Counted from the first letter of the stretch, positions 17,944-27,320 are shown. The stretch is 64,000 nt of DNA from CAZLBC01 sp964557575 (GCA_964557575.1 CAZLBC010000014.1:11816-75815), one strand, 5' to 3'. A program made the numbers and translations. Notes: generated from the letters alone by a model not told the origin.

Positions 17944-17962
17944 GTTCAAATACCCGCGATTC

Positions 17963-19084
17963 TTATCCGCCGGCCCCCGGAATTTCGGGCGGATCGTCGA
18001 GATGTTTCTCTTGCCGGTACGCCCTGGCCGCCGCCGCGAGATCCGCATCGACTTCCCCGTTGCCGTACATATCGTCGTCGTGAGACGTGTCGCGCAGCGG
18101 TGTGTACTTGCTTGACAGGTACCGGTCCCCCGCGCGCCCGGTCGACACCTTTTTCTTCAGGAAGAAAAAGAGCACCAGGCCGCCGAAAATGAAGACGCCG
18201 AATATGATGGCTACCACGCCGTACTGGAGACCGGTCATCCCTTCGCCGGGAGTCGGCGGCGCCTCTTCCTGTTCTTCGGCCGCCGCCCACCAGGACAGTA
18301 TCACCGGATACGTCCGCATCTTCGCCGGCCGTTTATCATCGATGTCTCCCCGCTGCATGTCCGCGAAGACCTTGTAGAACACGCCCGCGAATGTGCAGAC
18401 GGGTCCATCGCGGTACGTACGCTTGTATTCGGTTTTGCCGCTCGGTTCGGGGAGCCCGAGCGGCAGGTGCGGGCAGTAAATACACAGCGGCTCCTCTTTG
18501 TGGCGGGTGCTGTCGGCATTCGTCCCCCATATTTCGAATACCGGGCTGTTGACCGGCCAGTATTTCTTGTGGGGAGTCAGCAGGCCGTTGGCGATACTTC
18601 TCTTCAGGACCTCGAATACGCGAACGCGCATGCCGAGCACCTCGTGGTATTTCAACGCATCGGGGTTGTTGATAAGCGAGTGATAACTCGGCCGGGTGAA
18701 TTCGGTGAGTGCGGCTTCGTTGATCCGCGGGAGATGCGCGATCTTGCCCATCATCAGGTAAAAACCGTTTTCCTGGACCGGCTCCACCCCTTCCCGGACA
18801 TTCATCAGGACCTGCCGGTCCCGCTCGGTGAAGGCATCCTGGCTCATCGGATCGATAATCTGCTTCTGGATCAACTCCAACTGCAGGTCGGCATGTGTCT
18901 GCTGCGGCCCGGGCGGCGGACCGAAGATCAGCTCCGGAAGCGGGGGCTCGCCGGCCGGTTGCGTTTCCGGGGATTCAGAACCGCCCGAGGATTCCGCAAC
19001 AACGTATCCGCTTCCCTGCGCACCCCCCCCCGCCCATGAGAGCGAGATCAAAACGGCAATCGACATTGACAGATATATTTTCAT
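17963..19084 (-). CDS. Secreted/membrane protein of unknown function with C-terminal anchor
   Basis: A 373-residue protein with a signal peptide (KIYLSMSIAVLISLSWAGGG) and a mainly extracytoplasmic domain of about 260 residues. One transmembrane helix (YGVVAIIFGVFIFGGLVLFF, near residue 295) and a charged cytoplasmic tail of about 60 residues follow. The outer domain has a CIYCPHLPLG motif and a later VCTFAGVFYKV; the CxxC pair could be a metal or disulfide site, but no family was recognised. It follows the ECF sigma/anti-sigma pair on the same strand and could be part of the envelope response they control. The ATG at 19084 was preferred to GTG 19096; both have weak ribosome sites. Confidence 0.65.
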   Translation of the reverse strand: MKIYLSMSIAVLISLSWAGGGAQGSGYVVAESSGGSESPETQPAGEPPLPELIFGPPPGPQQTHADLQLELIQKQIIDPMSQDAFTERDRQVLMNVREGVEPVQENGFYLMMGKIAHLPRINEAALTEFTRPSYHSLINNPDALKYHEVLGMRVRVFEVLKRSIANGLLTPHKKYWPVNSPVFEIWGTNADSTRHKEEPLCIYCPHLPLGLPEPSGKTEYKRTYRDGPVCTFAGVFYKVFADMQRGDIDDKRPAKMRTYPVILSWWAAAEEQEEAPPTPGEGMTGLQYGVVAIIFGVFIFGGLVLFFFLKKKVSTGRAGDRYLSSKYTPLRDTSHDDDMYGNGEVDADLAAAARAYRQEKHLDDPPEIPGAGG

Positions 19085-19246
19085 GGTATTCCGCACGCGT
19101 CTTTCGATTCCGTATACTCGGCCATCCGGTTATACAACGGCCGAGTACTGTTTTTCTTATAACACTAAAGAAGTTTTTTCATAGATGGCATTGTCAAAAA
19201 CACCCTTTTGCAGGTGAAAATCCGCCCGGATTACGATACGGAACGG

Positions 19247-20245
19247 TTACCGCGTACCGGTCCATGAAGGGAGGAGGAACGTGTCGGTCGTATCGACCGG
19301 GGCCTCGCTGCCGTCGTATTCCCTGACATTCCTGACCAGGTATATGTTGTCGCCGTGCACACCGGCATCGGACTCGCTGGCCCATTCCACGTGACCGTCG
19401 AGGTAGAGGACGTTCTGCCCCGCCCCCCCGTGATTATGACTTATCGGCGAATGCGCTTCCTCGCGGCGGAAGCCGTTGCTGTCGAACACGGGGGTTTGAT
19501 CGCCCAGGATTGCCATCTGCCGCGCGTAATTGGATCCCAGGGCAATTTCTCTTCCTATGGAATGCTGGTAGGAAAAGGACACCAGCTCGGGGGCGGGGAA
19601 ATCGGACATACCCTTTTCAACCGCGAAGCTGCTGCCGGCGACCGACGGGCACTGAAATACAACCGGACTCTGCACGTAACCGTCGGACAGCAACTTGAAG
19701 AGAGCCTGCGAGTTGCTTTCCGTATGCTCCCCCGTGCCGCCGAGCCATCGTTTCCGCTGCGTTTTCACGGAGGGCAGCATTTCATCGTGATCGAGGGCGT
19801 AGGTCTTGAGAGCCGCGCCGATCCGTCCGACCCGGGTACCGCACTGGTTGACGGCGGCTCTCCTGCCGGACGCGATAAATGACGGGATCAGAATGCCCGC
19901 CATAAACAGCAGCACCGCGGCGACGGCCGCAATTTCCCACCGCGAAAACGTCGGCCGGTATGCCCCCCCGCCGTCCCGTCGCATGCCGAACGTGTTGACG
20001 GCATAATTGGACAGACGCGCCCGTTCGATTGTTTTTTCGGCGAGGTTCGCCGGCACCGCCGGCTCGCCGTACCGATCCATGACCGAGAAGAGATTCCGCA
20101 CCGCATCTTCTTTCCGTCTGAAACGGTAGTCGTATTCGAGGCGCCTCTCAACCTCGACGCGTTCGGCGGGGACAAGGTGCCCCGCGAAATAATCCATCAG
20201 TTGTTCTTCGTCTCGGGCATCGTAAGGTTTCGGCAGGTCAACCAT
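19247..20245 (-). CDS. Anti-sigma-like membrane protein fused to an H-X9-DG pseudopilin-type domain
   Basis: A 332-residue protein. The first 80 residues (EEQLMDYFAGHLVPAERVEV and on) resemble the cytoplasmic part of anti-sigma factors, but the usual zinc HxxxCxxC is not present. A single transmembrane helix follows (EIAAVAAVLLFMAGILIPSF, about 108-127). The outer region has the hallmarks of planctomycete H-X9-DG or DUF1559 type II-pseudopilin-like proteins: NQCGTRVGRIGAALKTYALD and, near the end, HNHGGAGQNVLYLDGHVEW. The ATG at 20245 overlaps the sigma-factor stop by 8 bases, so the pair is translationally coupled. Predicted to hold the sigma factor at the membrane and to sense something outside; this is inference. 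Confidence 0.75.
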   Translation of the reverse strand: MVDLPKPYDARDEEQLMDYFAGHLVPAERVEVERRLEYDYRFRRKEDAVRNLFSVMDRYGEPAVPANLAEKTIERARLSNYAVNTFGMRRDGGGAYRPTFSRWEIAAVAAVLLFMAGILIPSFIASGRRAAVNQCGTRVGRIGAALKTYALDHDEMLPSVKTQRKRWLGGTGEHTESNSQALFKLLSDGYVQSPVVFQCPSVAGSSFAVEKGMSDFPAPELVSFSYQHSIGREIALGSNYARQMAILGDQTPVFDSNGFRREEAHSPISHNHGGAGQNVLYLDGHVEWASESDAGVHGDNIYLVRNVREYDGSEAPVDTTDTFLLPSWTGTR

Positions 20246-20870
20246 CATTGCTCGCCTCCGCATCCGCGGCGACAGTCCAGCGTCCGGCAAAATCCCTGAT
20301 TGCGGCGTGCAGTCGTGATTTTACCGTGCCCACGGGAATTCCGAGGATCTCCGCAACCTCCCGGTGCGGCAACGTTTCAAAATAACTGAGCAGCAACACG
20401 GCCCGGTAGATGGTATTCATGTCGTTGACTACCTTGTGTACGGACGAAACCACCTCCCGGTTCGACGATATTTCTTCAGGGCCCGGAATATTCGACGGCA
20501 GTAATCCCGATACCGACACGGTGCACGCGTCGCCTTCATCGCCGGCCGGCGCATCCAGTGACAGAACGGGCGTCCTGCTTGCCCGCCGCCGCATGATATC
20601 CCGGGCCTTGTTGACGGCTATGGTGTAAAGCCACGGCCGGAACACCCGTGAGGTATCGAAAGCGCCGGCGGACTTGTACACCTGGAGAAATGCCTCCTGG
20701 AACACGTCCTCGGCGATCCCCGAATCACCCGTGAAACGCGAGAGGAAAACGAACAGTTTCTTCTCGTAACGGACCACGAGGTGCGCGAACGCGTCCCGGT
20801 CACCCAGCAAAAAGTCCTCGATCAATTCCTCGTCGGACCTGGTGTCGTCTTCATGTCCCGTTTCTGCCAT
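20238..20870 (-). CDS. ECF-type RNA polymerase sigma factor
   Basis: A 210-residue sigma-70 family factor with only regions 2 and 4. Region 2 contains DRDAFAHLVVRYEKKLFVFL, IAEDVFQEAFLQVYKS and FRPWLYTIAVNKARD. Region 4 contains LSYFETLPHREVAEILGIP and VGTVKSRLHAAIR, the helix-turn-helix that reads the -35 box. It starts 26 bases after the argD-like gene and overlaps the anti-sigma fusion gene, a normal regulatory pair. The linker between regions 2 and 4 is longer than usual (about 45 residues). Autoregulated promoters are expected, but no matching site could be identified. Confidence 0.93.
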   Translation of the reverse strand: MAETGHEDDTRSDEELIEDFLLGDRDAFAHLVVRYEKKLFVFLSRFTGDSGIAEDVFQEAFLQVYKSAGAFDTSRVFRPWLYTIAVNKARDIMRRRASRTPVLSLDAPAGDEGDACTVSVSGLLPSNIPGPEEISSNREVVSSVHKVVNDMNTIYRAVLLLSYFETLPHREVAEILGIPVGTVKSRLHAAIRDFAGRWTVAADAEASNDG

Positions 20871-20896
20871 ATCGATCGCGTCACCCTCGCTGCCGA

Positions 20897-22090
20897 TCAG
20901 TTACCCCCGGCGGCGCGCCGCAGCACGCCGGCCAGGATTTCCATCCCGCGATGAAGCAACGTGCGGTCAATCGTCAGCGGCGGCGCCAGCCTCAAAACAT
21001 TGTTCCTGGCCACGCAGACCAGGAGCCCTTCGGCGAGACACGCATCCATGACCTCTTTTGCAGACAACGATTCACCCATCGCTATGCCGAGCATCATGCC
21101 CTTGCCGCGAATCTCCCGGATCGCATCGATCTCCAGCGCCGCTATCGAAGCCCGCAGTTCTTCCCCGAGTGTATGGGCACGGGAGACGAGATCCTCGTCC
21201 TCGATCAGTTTCATCGCGGCGTTGCCGGCGGCGGTACACAGGGGGTTCCCGCCCATCGTACAGCCGTGGGAACCGGGCCTCAGAACATCGGCGTATTTCT
21301 CACCCACCAGGCACGCTCCCACCGGCGCACCGCCGCCGATCGCCTTTGCCGCCGTCATGACATCCGGCTCTATGCCGTAATGCTGGTAGGCAAACCATCG
21401 TCCCGTCCTCGCCGGGGCGGTCCAGACCTCGTCACAGACCAGCAGCAGGCCGTACTCGTCGCAGACAGCACGCAGCCCCGCCATGAATTCGACCGGGGGC
21501 ACGTTCATTCCCCCCTCGCCCTGGATCGGCTCAACGAAAATACCCGCCGTTTCACCGTCGACCAGTGCCGTGACACTCTCCAGGTCGCCATAATCAGCCT
21601 TGACGTTTCCGGGCATCATCGGGCCGAAACCATCCTGGAAGCTTTCCGGCGTCAGCGAAAGGCTTCCCATCGTCCGGCCGTGAAAACAGTTGTGAAACGA
21701 AATAAGCTTATGCCGGCCGTCTCCGGCGGCCTTGCGGCATAGTTTTATAGCCGCCTCGTTGGCCTCGGCCCCTGAATGGCAGTAGAATATTTTTCCCGGA
21801 AACGCGTGAGCAATAATCCTTTCGGCCAGTTCCACCTGCGGCCGGCTGGTGAAAAGATTCCCGTGACACGCGAGCTGCGCGGCCTGTCCGGCAATCGCCT
21901 CAACGATGGCGGGATGGCTGTGACCACCGATGCCGGCACCCCCGAAACCGGCGAAAAAGTCGATGTATTCCATGCCGTCCTCGTCCCATATCCTGGCACC
22001 GCTGCCCCGTGCCATGGCGCGGGGGAATCGGCCGTAATTCTCAATGAGCACGCGGCGGCTCGCCTCAACCAGTTCTTTTTGCGTATTCAT
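20897..22090 (-). CDS. argD: Class III aminotransferase, acetylornithine aminotransferase-like
   Basis: A 397-residue PLP enzyme. The fold-type I class III features are clear: GGAGIGGHSHPAIVEAI near the N-terminus, FYCHSGAEANEAAIKLCRKA, FHNCFHGRTMGSLSLT, the cofactor-binding LVCDEVW and the Schiff-base lysine in VMTAAKAIGGGAPVG. Sequence pattern and length fit acetylornithine/succinyldiaminopimelate aminotransferase (arginine and possibly lysine synthesis), but 4-aminobutyrate or other omega-aminotransferases cannot be excluded. The start is ATG 22090 (MNTQKE); an upstream in-frame extension to 22180 has no family support. It heads the run that continues with the sigma factor. Confidence 0.85.
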   Translation of the reverse strand: MNTQKELVEASRRVLIENYGRFPRAMARGSGARIWDEDGMEYIDFFAGFGGAGIGGHSHPAIVEAIAGQAAQLACHGNLFTSRPQVELAERIIAHAFPGKIFYCHSGAEANEAAIKLCRKAAGDGRHKLISFHNCFHGRTMGSLSLTPESFQDGFGPMMPGNVKADYGDLESVTALVDGETAGIFVEPIQGEGGMNVPPVEFMAGLRAVCDEYGLLLVCDEVWTAPARTGRWFAYQHYGIEPDVMTAAKAIGGGAPVGACLVGEKYADVLRPGSHGCTMGGNPLCTAAGNAAMKLIEDEDLVSRAHTLGEELRASIAALEIDAIREIRGKGMMLGIAMGESLSAKEVMDACLAEGLLVCVARNNVLRLAPPLTIDRTLLHRGMEILAGVLRRAAGGN

Positions 22091-22312
22091 GCGTAACCTT
22101 TTGATAAAACACCGGTACACTCGAAAAAGAACGGCCCGCGGGGGGCCGATGTTCATACAAAATACACCCTGGCGGCGCAAAGTCGAGAAAAAACGGGATA
22201 TCGATTTTTCTGGAATTGAACACGATCCCCTATAAAATAGGTAGCTTCATAATCAGGATCACGATCAGGACCGACAAACAGTTTCCTCGTATCACAAGGA
22301 GTGACAACAGCG

Positions 22313-23062
22313 GTGCCGGGACTCGGTATAAATATCGATCACGTGGCAACGATTCGCGAGGCGAGAAAAACAATCGAACCCGACCCGGTGCGGGCCGCCG
22401 CCGAGGCTGAGATGGGGGGGGCGGACTGCATCACGTTCCACCTGCGCAAGGATCGTCGGCACATCAGCGACCGCGATGCCCGGCTTCTGAAGGAAACCGT
22501 GACGGCCAAGCTGAACATGGAGATGTCGCTCGACGAGGAAATAGTGGGCATCGCCCTGGACCTGTGTCCCGACCAGGTAACCATCGTGCCCGAGAACCGC
22601 GCGGAAATTACCACCGAGGGCGGGCTCCAGTGCGTGGAAAATGCCGAACGACTGCGCGACGTGGCCGAACGTTTCCGCGAGCGGAACGTGATGGTCAGCG
22701 CGTTCATCGATCCGGATTGCGAACAGATAGAAGCCGCCGCGGGGGCCGGGTGCCCGGCGATAGAGATACACACGGGAAGTTATGCCAACGCCCTTCGCCC
22801 GCCGAACGGGACGCGCCCCGAGGCCGCGGCGGCAGACCGCTGCGTCGATGCTATTCGCGCGGGGCTGTCATGCGCGAAGAATCGCGGACTCGTCGTTCAC
22901 GCCGGGCACGGGCTGAACTACCACAACGCGGCGACGATTGCCGCACTCGGCGGCTTCGAGGAATTCAACATCGGGCACGCCGTTATAGCGCGGGCCGTGT
23001 TCACCGGTCTGCGGCAGGCCGTCAGGGATATGAAAGAACTGCTTGCCCAATGCCGTGATTGA
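22313..23062 (+). CDS. pdxJ: Pyridoxine 5'-phosphate synthase
   Basis: A 249-residue TIM-barrel enzyme that condenses 1-deoxyxylulose-5-phosphate with aminoacetone-phosphate to make pyridoxine 5'-phosphate (DXP-dependent B6 pathway). The opening LGINIDHVATIREAR, the metal/phosphate motif CITFHLRKDRRHI and VHAGHGLNYHN are characteristic. The GTG at 22313 was chosen as start because AAGGAG at 22296-22301 is correctly spaced for it, whereas the GTG at 22301 overlaps the ribosome site. It is divergent from the argD-like gene and 38 bases upstream of dapA, so the two probably form a transcription unit. Confidence 0.96.
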   Translation: MPGLGINIDHVATIREARKTIEPDPVRAAAEAEMGGADCITFHLRKDRRHISDRDARLLKETVTAKLNMEMSLDEEIVGIALDLCPDQVTIVPENRAEITTEGGLQCVENAERLRDVAERFRERNVMVSAFIDPDCEQIEAAAGAGCPAIEIHTGSYANALRPPNGTRPEAAAADRCVDAIRAGLSCAKNRGLVVHAGHGLNYHNAATIAALGGFEEFNIGHAVIARAVFTGLRQAVRDMKELLAQCRD

Positions 23063-23100
23063 CAGGATGCACGTAACCGCTCGAATCAGGAAGGAATTAC

Positions 23101-23985
23101 ATGGCCGAAAAAATCACGCTCCGCGGTTCGATGGTCGCCATCGTAACGCCGTTTGACGGCGAGACCGTCGATTATGATGCCCTGGGAAGACTGGTTGAAT
23201 ACCAACTCGAAAATGGAACCCAGGGAATCATTCCCTGCGGAACCACCGGTGAAAGCCCGACCCTGAGCCATGAAGAACACGAGAAGGTCGTGGAGGTCAC
23301 CGTGGAAAAAGTGGCCGGGAGGGTACCGGTCATAGCCGGCACGGGAAGCAATTCGACGGCCGAGGCCGTGAAACTGACAACACACGCCAGACGCGTGGGC
23401 GCCGACGCCTGCCTGGTGGTAAATCCCTATTACAACAAGCCGCCCCAGCGCGGCATGTTCGACCACGTCAAGGCCATCGCGGAGATAGATCTCCCGATCG
23501 TGCTCTACAACATCCCCGGGCGCACCGGGATAAAGCTCGAACCGGAAACCATCGCCGACATGTATGAAAAGATCGACCCGGTCGTCGCGATCAAGGAAGC
23601 CACCGGGAGCCTCGACATATCGTCGGCCATTGCGTCGCTCTGCGAGATAACCATACTCTCGGGCGACGACTCGTTGACCCTCCCCATTGCGTCGGTCGGC
23701 GGCAAAGGGGTTATCAGTGTACTGGCAAATATCCTCCCGGCCGAGGTGCGCGCCCTCTGCGACGCATTTTTGAGCGGCGACCTTGAAGCGGCCACACAGC
23801 AGCACCTGAAACTCTTCCCGCTGTTCAAGGGCATGTTCTGCGAAACCAACCCGATCCCCATAAAGGCTGCCATGGAAATGGCCGGCCTGTGCAGCGGACA
23901 GGTGCGCCTGCCCCTGGTTCCCCTGGCCGACGAACACCGCCCCGCCCTCGCGAAGATGCTCAAAGAGTTCGGCATCGGCGGATAA
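23101..23985 (+). CDS. dapA: 4-hydroxy-tetrahydrodipicolinate synthase
   Basis: A 294-residue class I aldolase-fold enzyme that condenses pyruvate with aspartate semialdehyde, the entry to lysine and meso-diaminopimelate. Visible motifs are GTTGESPTLSHEEH, YYNKPPQRGMFDH, the NIPGRTG loop with the catalytic tyrosine just before it (VLYNIPGRTG) and the Schiff-base lysine in AIKEATGSLD. The ATG has GGAAGGAATTAC directly upstream. It lies just after pdxJ and converges with the parvulin gene. The DAP it makes matches the YkuD transpeptidase at 2.9-4.1 kb. Confidence 0.97.
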   Translation: MAEKITLRGSMVAIVTPFDGETVDYDALGRLVEYQLENGTQGIIPCGTTGESPTLSHEEHEKVVEVTVEKVAGRVPVIAGTGSNSTAEAVKLTTHARRVGADACLVVNPYYNKPPQRGMFDHVKAIAEIDLPIVLYNIPGRTGIKLEPETIADMYEKIDPVVAIKEATGSLDISSAIASLCEITILSGDDSLTLPIASVGGKGVISVLANILPAEVRALCDAFLSGDLEAATQQHLKLFPLFKGMFCETNPIPIKAAMEMAGLCSGQVRLPLVPLADEHRPALAKMLKEFGIGG

Positions 23986-24043
23986 CGACCAACGACAGAG
24001 ACAGTGGTGCAAACAGCGGTGCGGACAGCCGGGGCTCCGCCTA

Positions 24044-24868
24044 CTACTCCCTGACGATTTCCGCCTCCGCCTTCAGTTGATCGACGTATTGGTTTATCGC
24101 ATCCTGGCGAGCCTCTTCGGCAAGGCGCTCGGCAATCCGGTCGCCGGCTTCCTCGAACGGAACGGGGCCGGCCCCAACGCGATCTTCCAGTTTCGCTATG
24201 TGGTAGCCGAACTGTGTCAGAAATATATCGCTGACATCCCCCAACGTCATGTTGAATACCACGTCCTCGAACTCCTCGACCATCTGCCCCCGGGGAAAGT
24301 AACCGAGATCTCCCCCGTCGTCCGCGCAATCGGAATGCTCCCGGGCCAGTTCCTCGAAGTCCGCCCCCTGGTCAAGCTGCATCTTCACTTCCTGGATCGC
24401 GGAATAGGCCTCTTCGCGGGGATGGAGACCGTCGACATGCTTGACAATGTGCCGCACCCTGACCTGCTCGGGAACCTGGAACTGGTCGCGGTTTTCCTCG
24501 TACCACCGACGGCACTGTTCCTCGGTGATTTCCGGGGCCTCGTCCTGGATGCGGTTGACCAGCCGCTCGATCTTCATGTTCAGTTCGATATCGTGCTTCA
24601 CCTCATCCTCCGGCGCGTCTTCCACCTGTTCCATGATCGACTCGTACGCCGTTTTCACTTCCTCGGGATCAACGGGAGGTTCCTTTTCGGCTGACTGGCG
24701 AATGAGCATGCGCTCGATGACATTCTCCCTGGCCCACTCCATCAACTGCTCGTCTGATGCGTCCTCGTTGTCGGCGCGTACGTGTTCGTCGTAATGAGGC
24801 TTGAGACGATCGAATTCCGCCGTTACCTCGTTTTCGTCTATCGGTACGCTATTTACGGAAGCCACCAT
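24044..24868 (-). CDS. PpiC-type (parvulin) peptidyl-prolyl isomerase without signal peptide
   Basis: A 274-residue protein with a SurA/trigger-like helical N-terminal half (residues 1-130, very acidic) and a C-terminal parvulin domain. Parvulin landmarks are VRVRHIVKHV, DFEELAREHSDCADDGGDLG, PRGQMVEEFEDVVF and LTQFGYHIAKLEDR. It should catalyse prolyl cis-trans isomerisation or act as a chaperone. Unlike most PpiC/SurA/PrsA proteins it shows no signal peptide from the ATG at 24868, which has AAAGGAA upstream and matches family starts, so it may be cytoplasmic. An upstream open frame to 25123 is antisense to hisI and has no family support. Confidence 0.88.
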   Translation of the reverse strand: MVASVNSVPIDENEVTAEFDRLKPHYDEHVRADNEDASDEQLMEWARENVIERMLIRQSAEKEPPVDPEEVKTAYESIMEQVEDAPEDEVKHDIELNMKIERLVNRIQDEAPEITEEQCRRWYEENRDQFQVPEQVRVRHIVKHVDGLHPREEAYSAIQEVKMQLDQGADFEELAREHSDCADDGGDLGYFPRGQMVEEFEDVVFNMTLGDVSDIFLTQFGYHIAKLEDRVGAGPVPFEEAGDRIAERLAEEARQDAINQYVDQLKAEAEIVRE

Positions 24869-25025
24869 ACTCGTTCCTTTCACGCATATGTTCTCGGTCC
24901 GGATATCATACCCACGGCGCGGAAAAAAACAAAGGGGCGGCGCGGAATCTCCGGAAAACCGCGGTAGACAGATCACGGTGTGGTTGGTAGCATGCCTTTC
25001 CGATTCCTGGTAAGGAGAATGGTTG

Positions 25026-25421
25026 ATGGACAACATCGAAACAACAATCAGCGAAATGAAATACACGGACGACGGATTGATTCCGGCGGTATGCGTCGAT
25101 GAAGAGACCCGAAAAGTGCTCATGGTTGCCTACATGAATGCGGACTCTCTGCGAGACACGATCACAACCGGCAAAACCCATTTCTGGTCCAGGAGCCGGC
25201 AACAATACTGGATGAAGGGAGAATCTTCCGGGCACACGCAGGAAGTGAGGGCCATCTACACCGATTGCGACAAGGACACGCTCATCGTCGTGGTCAGGCA
25301 AAACGGCGCGGCGTGCCACAAGGGTTATTTTTCCTGCTTCTATCGCAAACTTGATGATACCGGGGCTTGGGAAATCGTCGACGAAAAAGTCTTCGACCCG
25401 GATCAGGTGTACAAGAAATAG
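25026..25421 (+). CDS. hisI: Phosphoribosyl-AMP cyclohydrolase
   Basis: A 131-residue enzyme that opens the adenine ring of phosphoribosyl-AMP, the third step of histidine synthesis. It is a stand-alone HisI without the HisE pyrophosphohydrolase domain. The zinc/active-site signature is intact: KTHFWSRSRQQYWMKGESSG, the D.D cluster in YTDCDKDTL and the cysteine motif QNGAACHKGYFSCFYR. The start ATG at 25026 has TAAGGAG upstream; a TTG codon immediately before is not needed. The stop codon is 3 bases before the K+ transporter start, so the two genes are coupled although functionally unrelated. Confidence 0.96.
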   Translation: MDNIETTISEMKYTDDGLIPAVCVDEETRKVLMVAYMNADSLRDTITTGKTHFWSRSRQQYWMKGESSGHTQEVRAIYTDCDKDTLIVVVRQNGAACHKGYFSCFYRKLDDTGAWEIVDEKVFDPDQVYKK

Positions 25422-25424
25422 GTG

Positions 25425-27293
25425 ATGCTACGGGCGGAACGTGACACCCCGCCGGATACGCACATGCAGGACGACCGCCAATCCAGTCGCCGCAGCGCAT
25501 CATTCCCCGTTTTTTGCATTGAGACCGTTGTCCCCTGGTGCGCAGCGGTCATCGCCGCCGCCTTCCTTGTCATGCAATACGGTGGTTTCGCGCCGCGCGA
25601 CCTGCCCGTGTCGCGAGACGTCATCGCCGCCGCCGGGATCGCGGCGATCGTACTCTACGCCGCAACCGCTGTGTTCAGAATGGTTTCAAGACATATGCGG
25701 GATGCGTATATCGTCGACAACTGGCAGGACCTGGTCGCCGCCACCGTTCTGGCGGGCGCGGCGCTGCTGTCGGTGTCCGCCGCCGACATTCTGGGGGCCG
25801 CAGCGGTGTACCTCCTCGTCTCGCGCTGCGTTCCCGCGGCGATCCTGTTTCATGACGCGGTCTGTCGGGACATTCCGGGAGGTCGCTCGGCCCGCACGGC
25901 CGCACTGTTCGTCGCCTATTTCATTGTCCTCTGCGCGCTCGGCACCGCCCTGCTGCTGCTCCCGGCAGCGATCCGGCCCGCATACCGCGGACGCTGGTAC
26001 TTCGACAACGCCTTCTTCACGGCAACCGCGGGGACCTGCACCACGGGCCTCACGGTCGCCGATCCCGGGACGCAGTTCACGCCGTTCGGCCAGGCGGTCC
26101 TCCTGACCCTGATCCAACTGGGCGGGCTGGGGACGATCGTGTTCGGTACGGTACTCGCCCTGCGCCTGGGCATTCTCGTGCGGCCATCCTCCCATGAAAC
26201 CCTGAGCGGGGACACCGAGCACCTGAGAACGAGGATGAGGCGCATCGTAAGCAGAGCGATCCTGTTCTGCCTCGCCGTCGAAATCGCGGGGGCGGTATTC
26301 CTGATGACGCACTTCGCCGATCCTGCCGCGTCCACCCCGCGCGGCGACCCGACGGGCCCGGCCAAATGCGCGTGGCACGGGGTGTTCCACAGCATCTCCG
26401 CGTTCTGTAATGCCGGCGTGTCACTCTATCCGGAGAACCTGTCCGCGGACGCGGGACCGGGCGTAACACACTTCCACCTGATCGGGATCATCGCGCCGCT
26501 GATCATACTGGGAGGTCTCGGCTATCCCGCCCTCCACGACGTCGTGCGCACCATCTCGCGCGCGTTCGGGCGGCGTGTGGACCGGACCGCACCGGTGTCG
26601 CTCCATGCGCGCACGGTCGTCATCGCGACGGCCTTGCTCCTGGTCATCGGCGCGGCCGGACTGGCGATTATCGAATCGCAATTCGGCGAAACGGTTCTCG
26701 CTGCCCCGCTTGAACCCGGCGCGGGTGTTTCGCTTCTGCGGGAATCATTTTTCACCACCGTCGCCGCCCGGTCAACGGGCTTTCATACCGTCGACATCGG
26801 GGGGCTGTCAGATACGGGGAAACTGTGGCTCTGTGGGCTCATGACCATCGGCGGCGGCCCCGGGGGAACGGCCGGCGGCATAAAGGTTATAACCCTCGTC
26901 GTGCTTATCGCGGCCGCGGTGACCGCGATTACGGGGCGCAGGTCGCGTTTCACCGATTTCAATCGCCCGTCCGGTCGCGCACTGATCGGACGGGCCGCCG
27001 TGGCGGCGGTCTTTCATCTGCTGCTCCTCGGGTTCGTTACCGCGTGTCTGTTCGGCATCGACAGCGCGGAAACGCTCCCGGACCTGTTTTTCGAGGCCTG
27101 CAGCGCCTGCGGCAATGCGGGGCTTTCAACGGGGGCAACGGCGAGATTGAGCGATAATATTCCCTACAAACTGCTGCTTGTTGCAGCGATGTTCGTCGGA
27201 AAAACAGGAACAACGGCAATCATGCTCGGTATTTCCGCTTCCGCGTTCGGAAAAACCCCCGCCTGCCGGCCGGAACCCCTCTTGATCGATTAG
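25425..27293 (+). CDS. TrkH/KtrB-type potassium uptake membrane subunit
   Basis: A 622-residue inner-membrane K+ translocating protein of the TrkH/KtrB/HKT superfamily. The four pore-loop repeats, each with a selectivity-filter glycine, can be read: TAGTCTTGLTV, HSISAFCNAGVSL, TVAARSTGFHTV and EACSACGNAGLSTG. Between them are the expected paired helices, and the extra N-terminal helices (residues 30-170) are longer than in KtrB. These proteins need a cytoplasmic RCK partner (TrkA/KtrA); none is encoded in this window. Start: ATG 25425, three bases after hisI, with a GTG at 25422 as alternative. Confident at family level; Trk versus Ktr type not resolved. Confidence 0.92.
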   Translation: MLRAERDTPPDTHMQDDRQSSRRSASFPVFCIETVVPWCAAVIAAAFLVMQYGGFAPRDLPVSRDVIAAAGIAAIVLYAATAVFRMVSRHMRDAYIVDNWQDLVAATVLAGAALLSVSAADILGAAAVYLLVSRCVPAAILFHDAVCRDIPGGRSARTAALFVAYFIVLCALGTALLLLPAAIRPAYRGRWYFDNAFFTATAGTCTTGLTVADPGTQFTPFGQAVLLTLIQLGGLGTIVFGTVLALRLGILVRPSSHETLSGDTEHLRTRMRRIVSRAILFCLAVEIAGAVFLMTHFADPAASTPRGDPTGPAKCAWHGVFHSISAFCNAGVSLYPENLSADAGPGVTHFHLIGIIAPLIILGGLGYPALHDVVRTISRAFGRRVDRTAPVSLHARTVVIATALLLVIGAAGLAIIESQFGETVLAAPLEPGAGVSLLRESFFTTVAARSTGFHTVDIGGLSDTGKLWLCGLMTIGGGPGGTAGGIKVITLVVLIAAAVTAITGRRSRFTDFNRPSGRALIGRAAVAAVFHLLLLGFVTACLFGIDSAETLPDLFFEACSACGNAGLSTGATARLSDNIPYKLLLVAAMFVGKTGTTAIMLGISASAFGKTPACRPEPLLID

Positions 27294-27320
27294 CCGTATG
27301 CCACGGCCGATACGGCGGCC

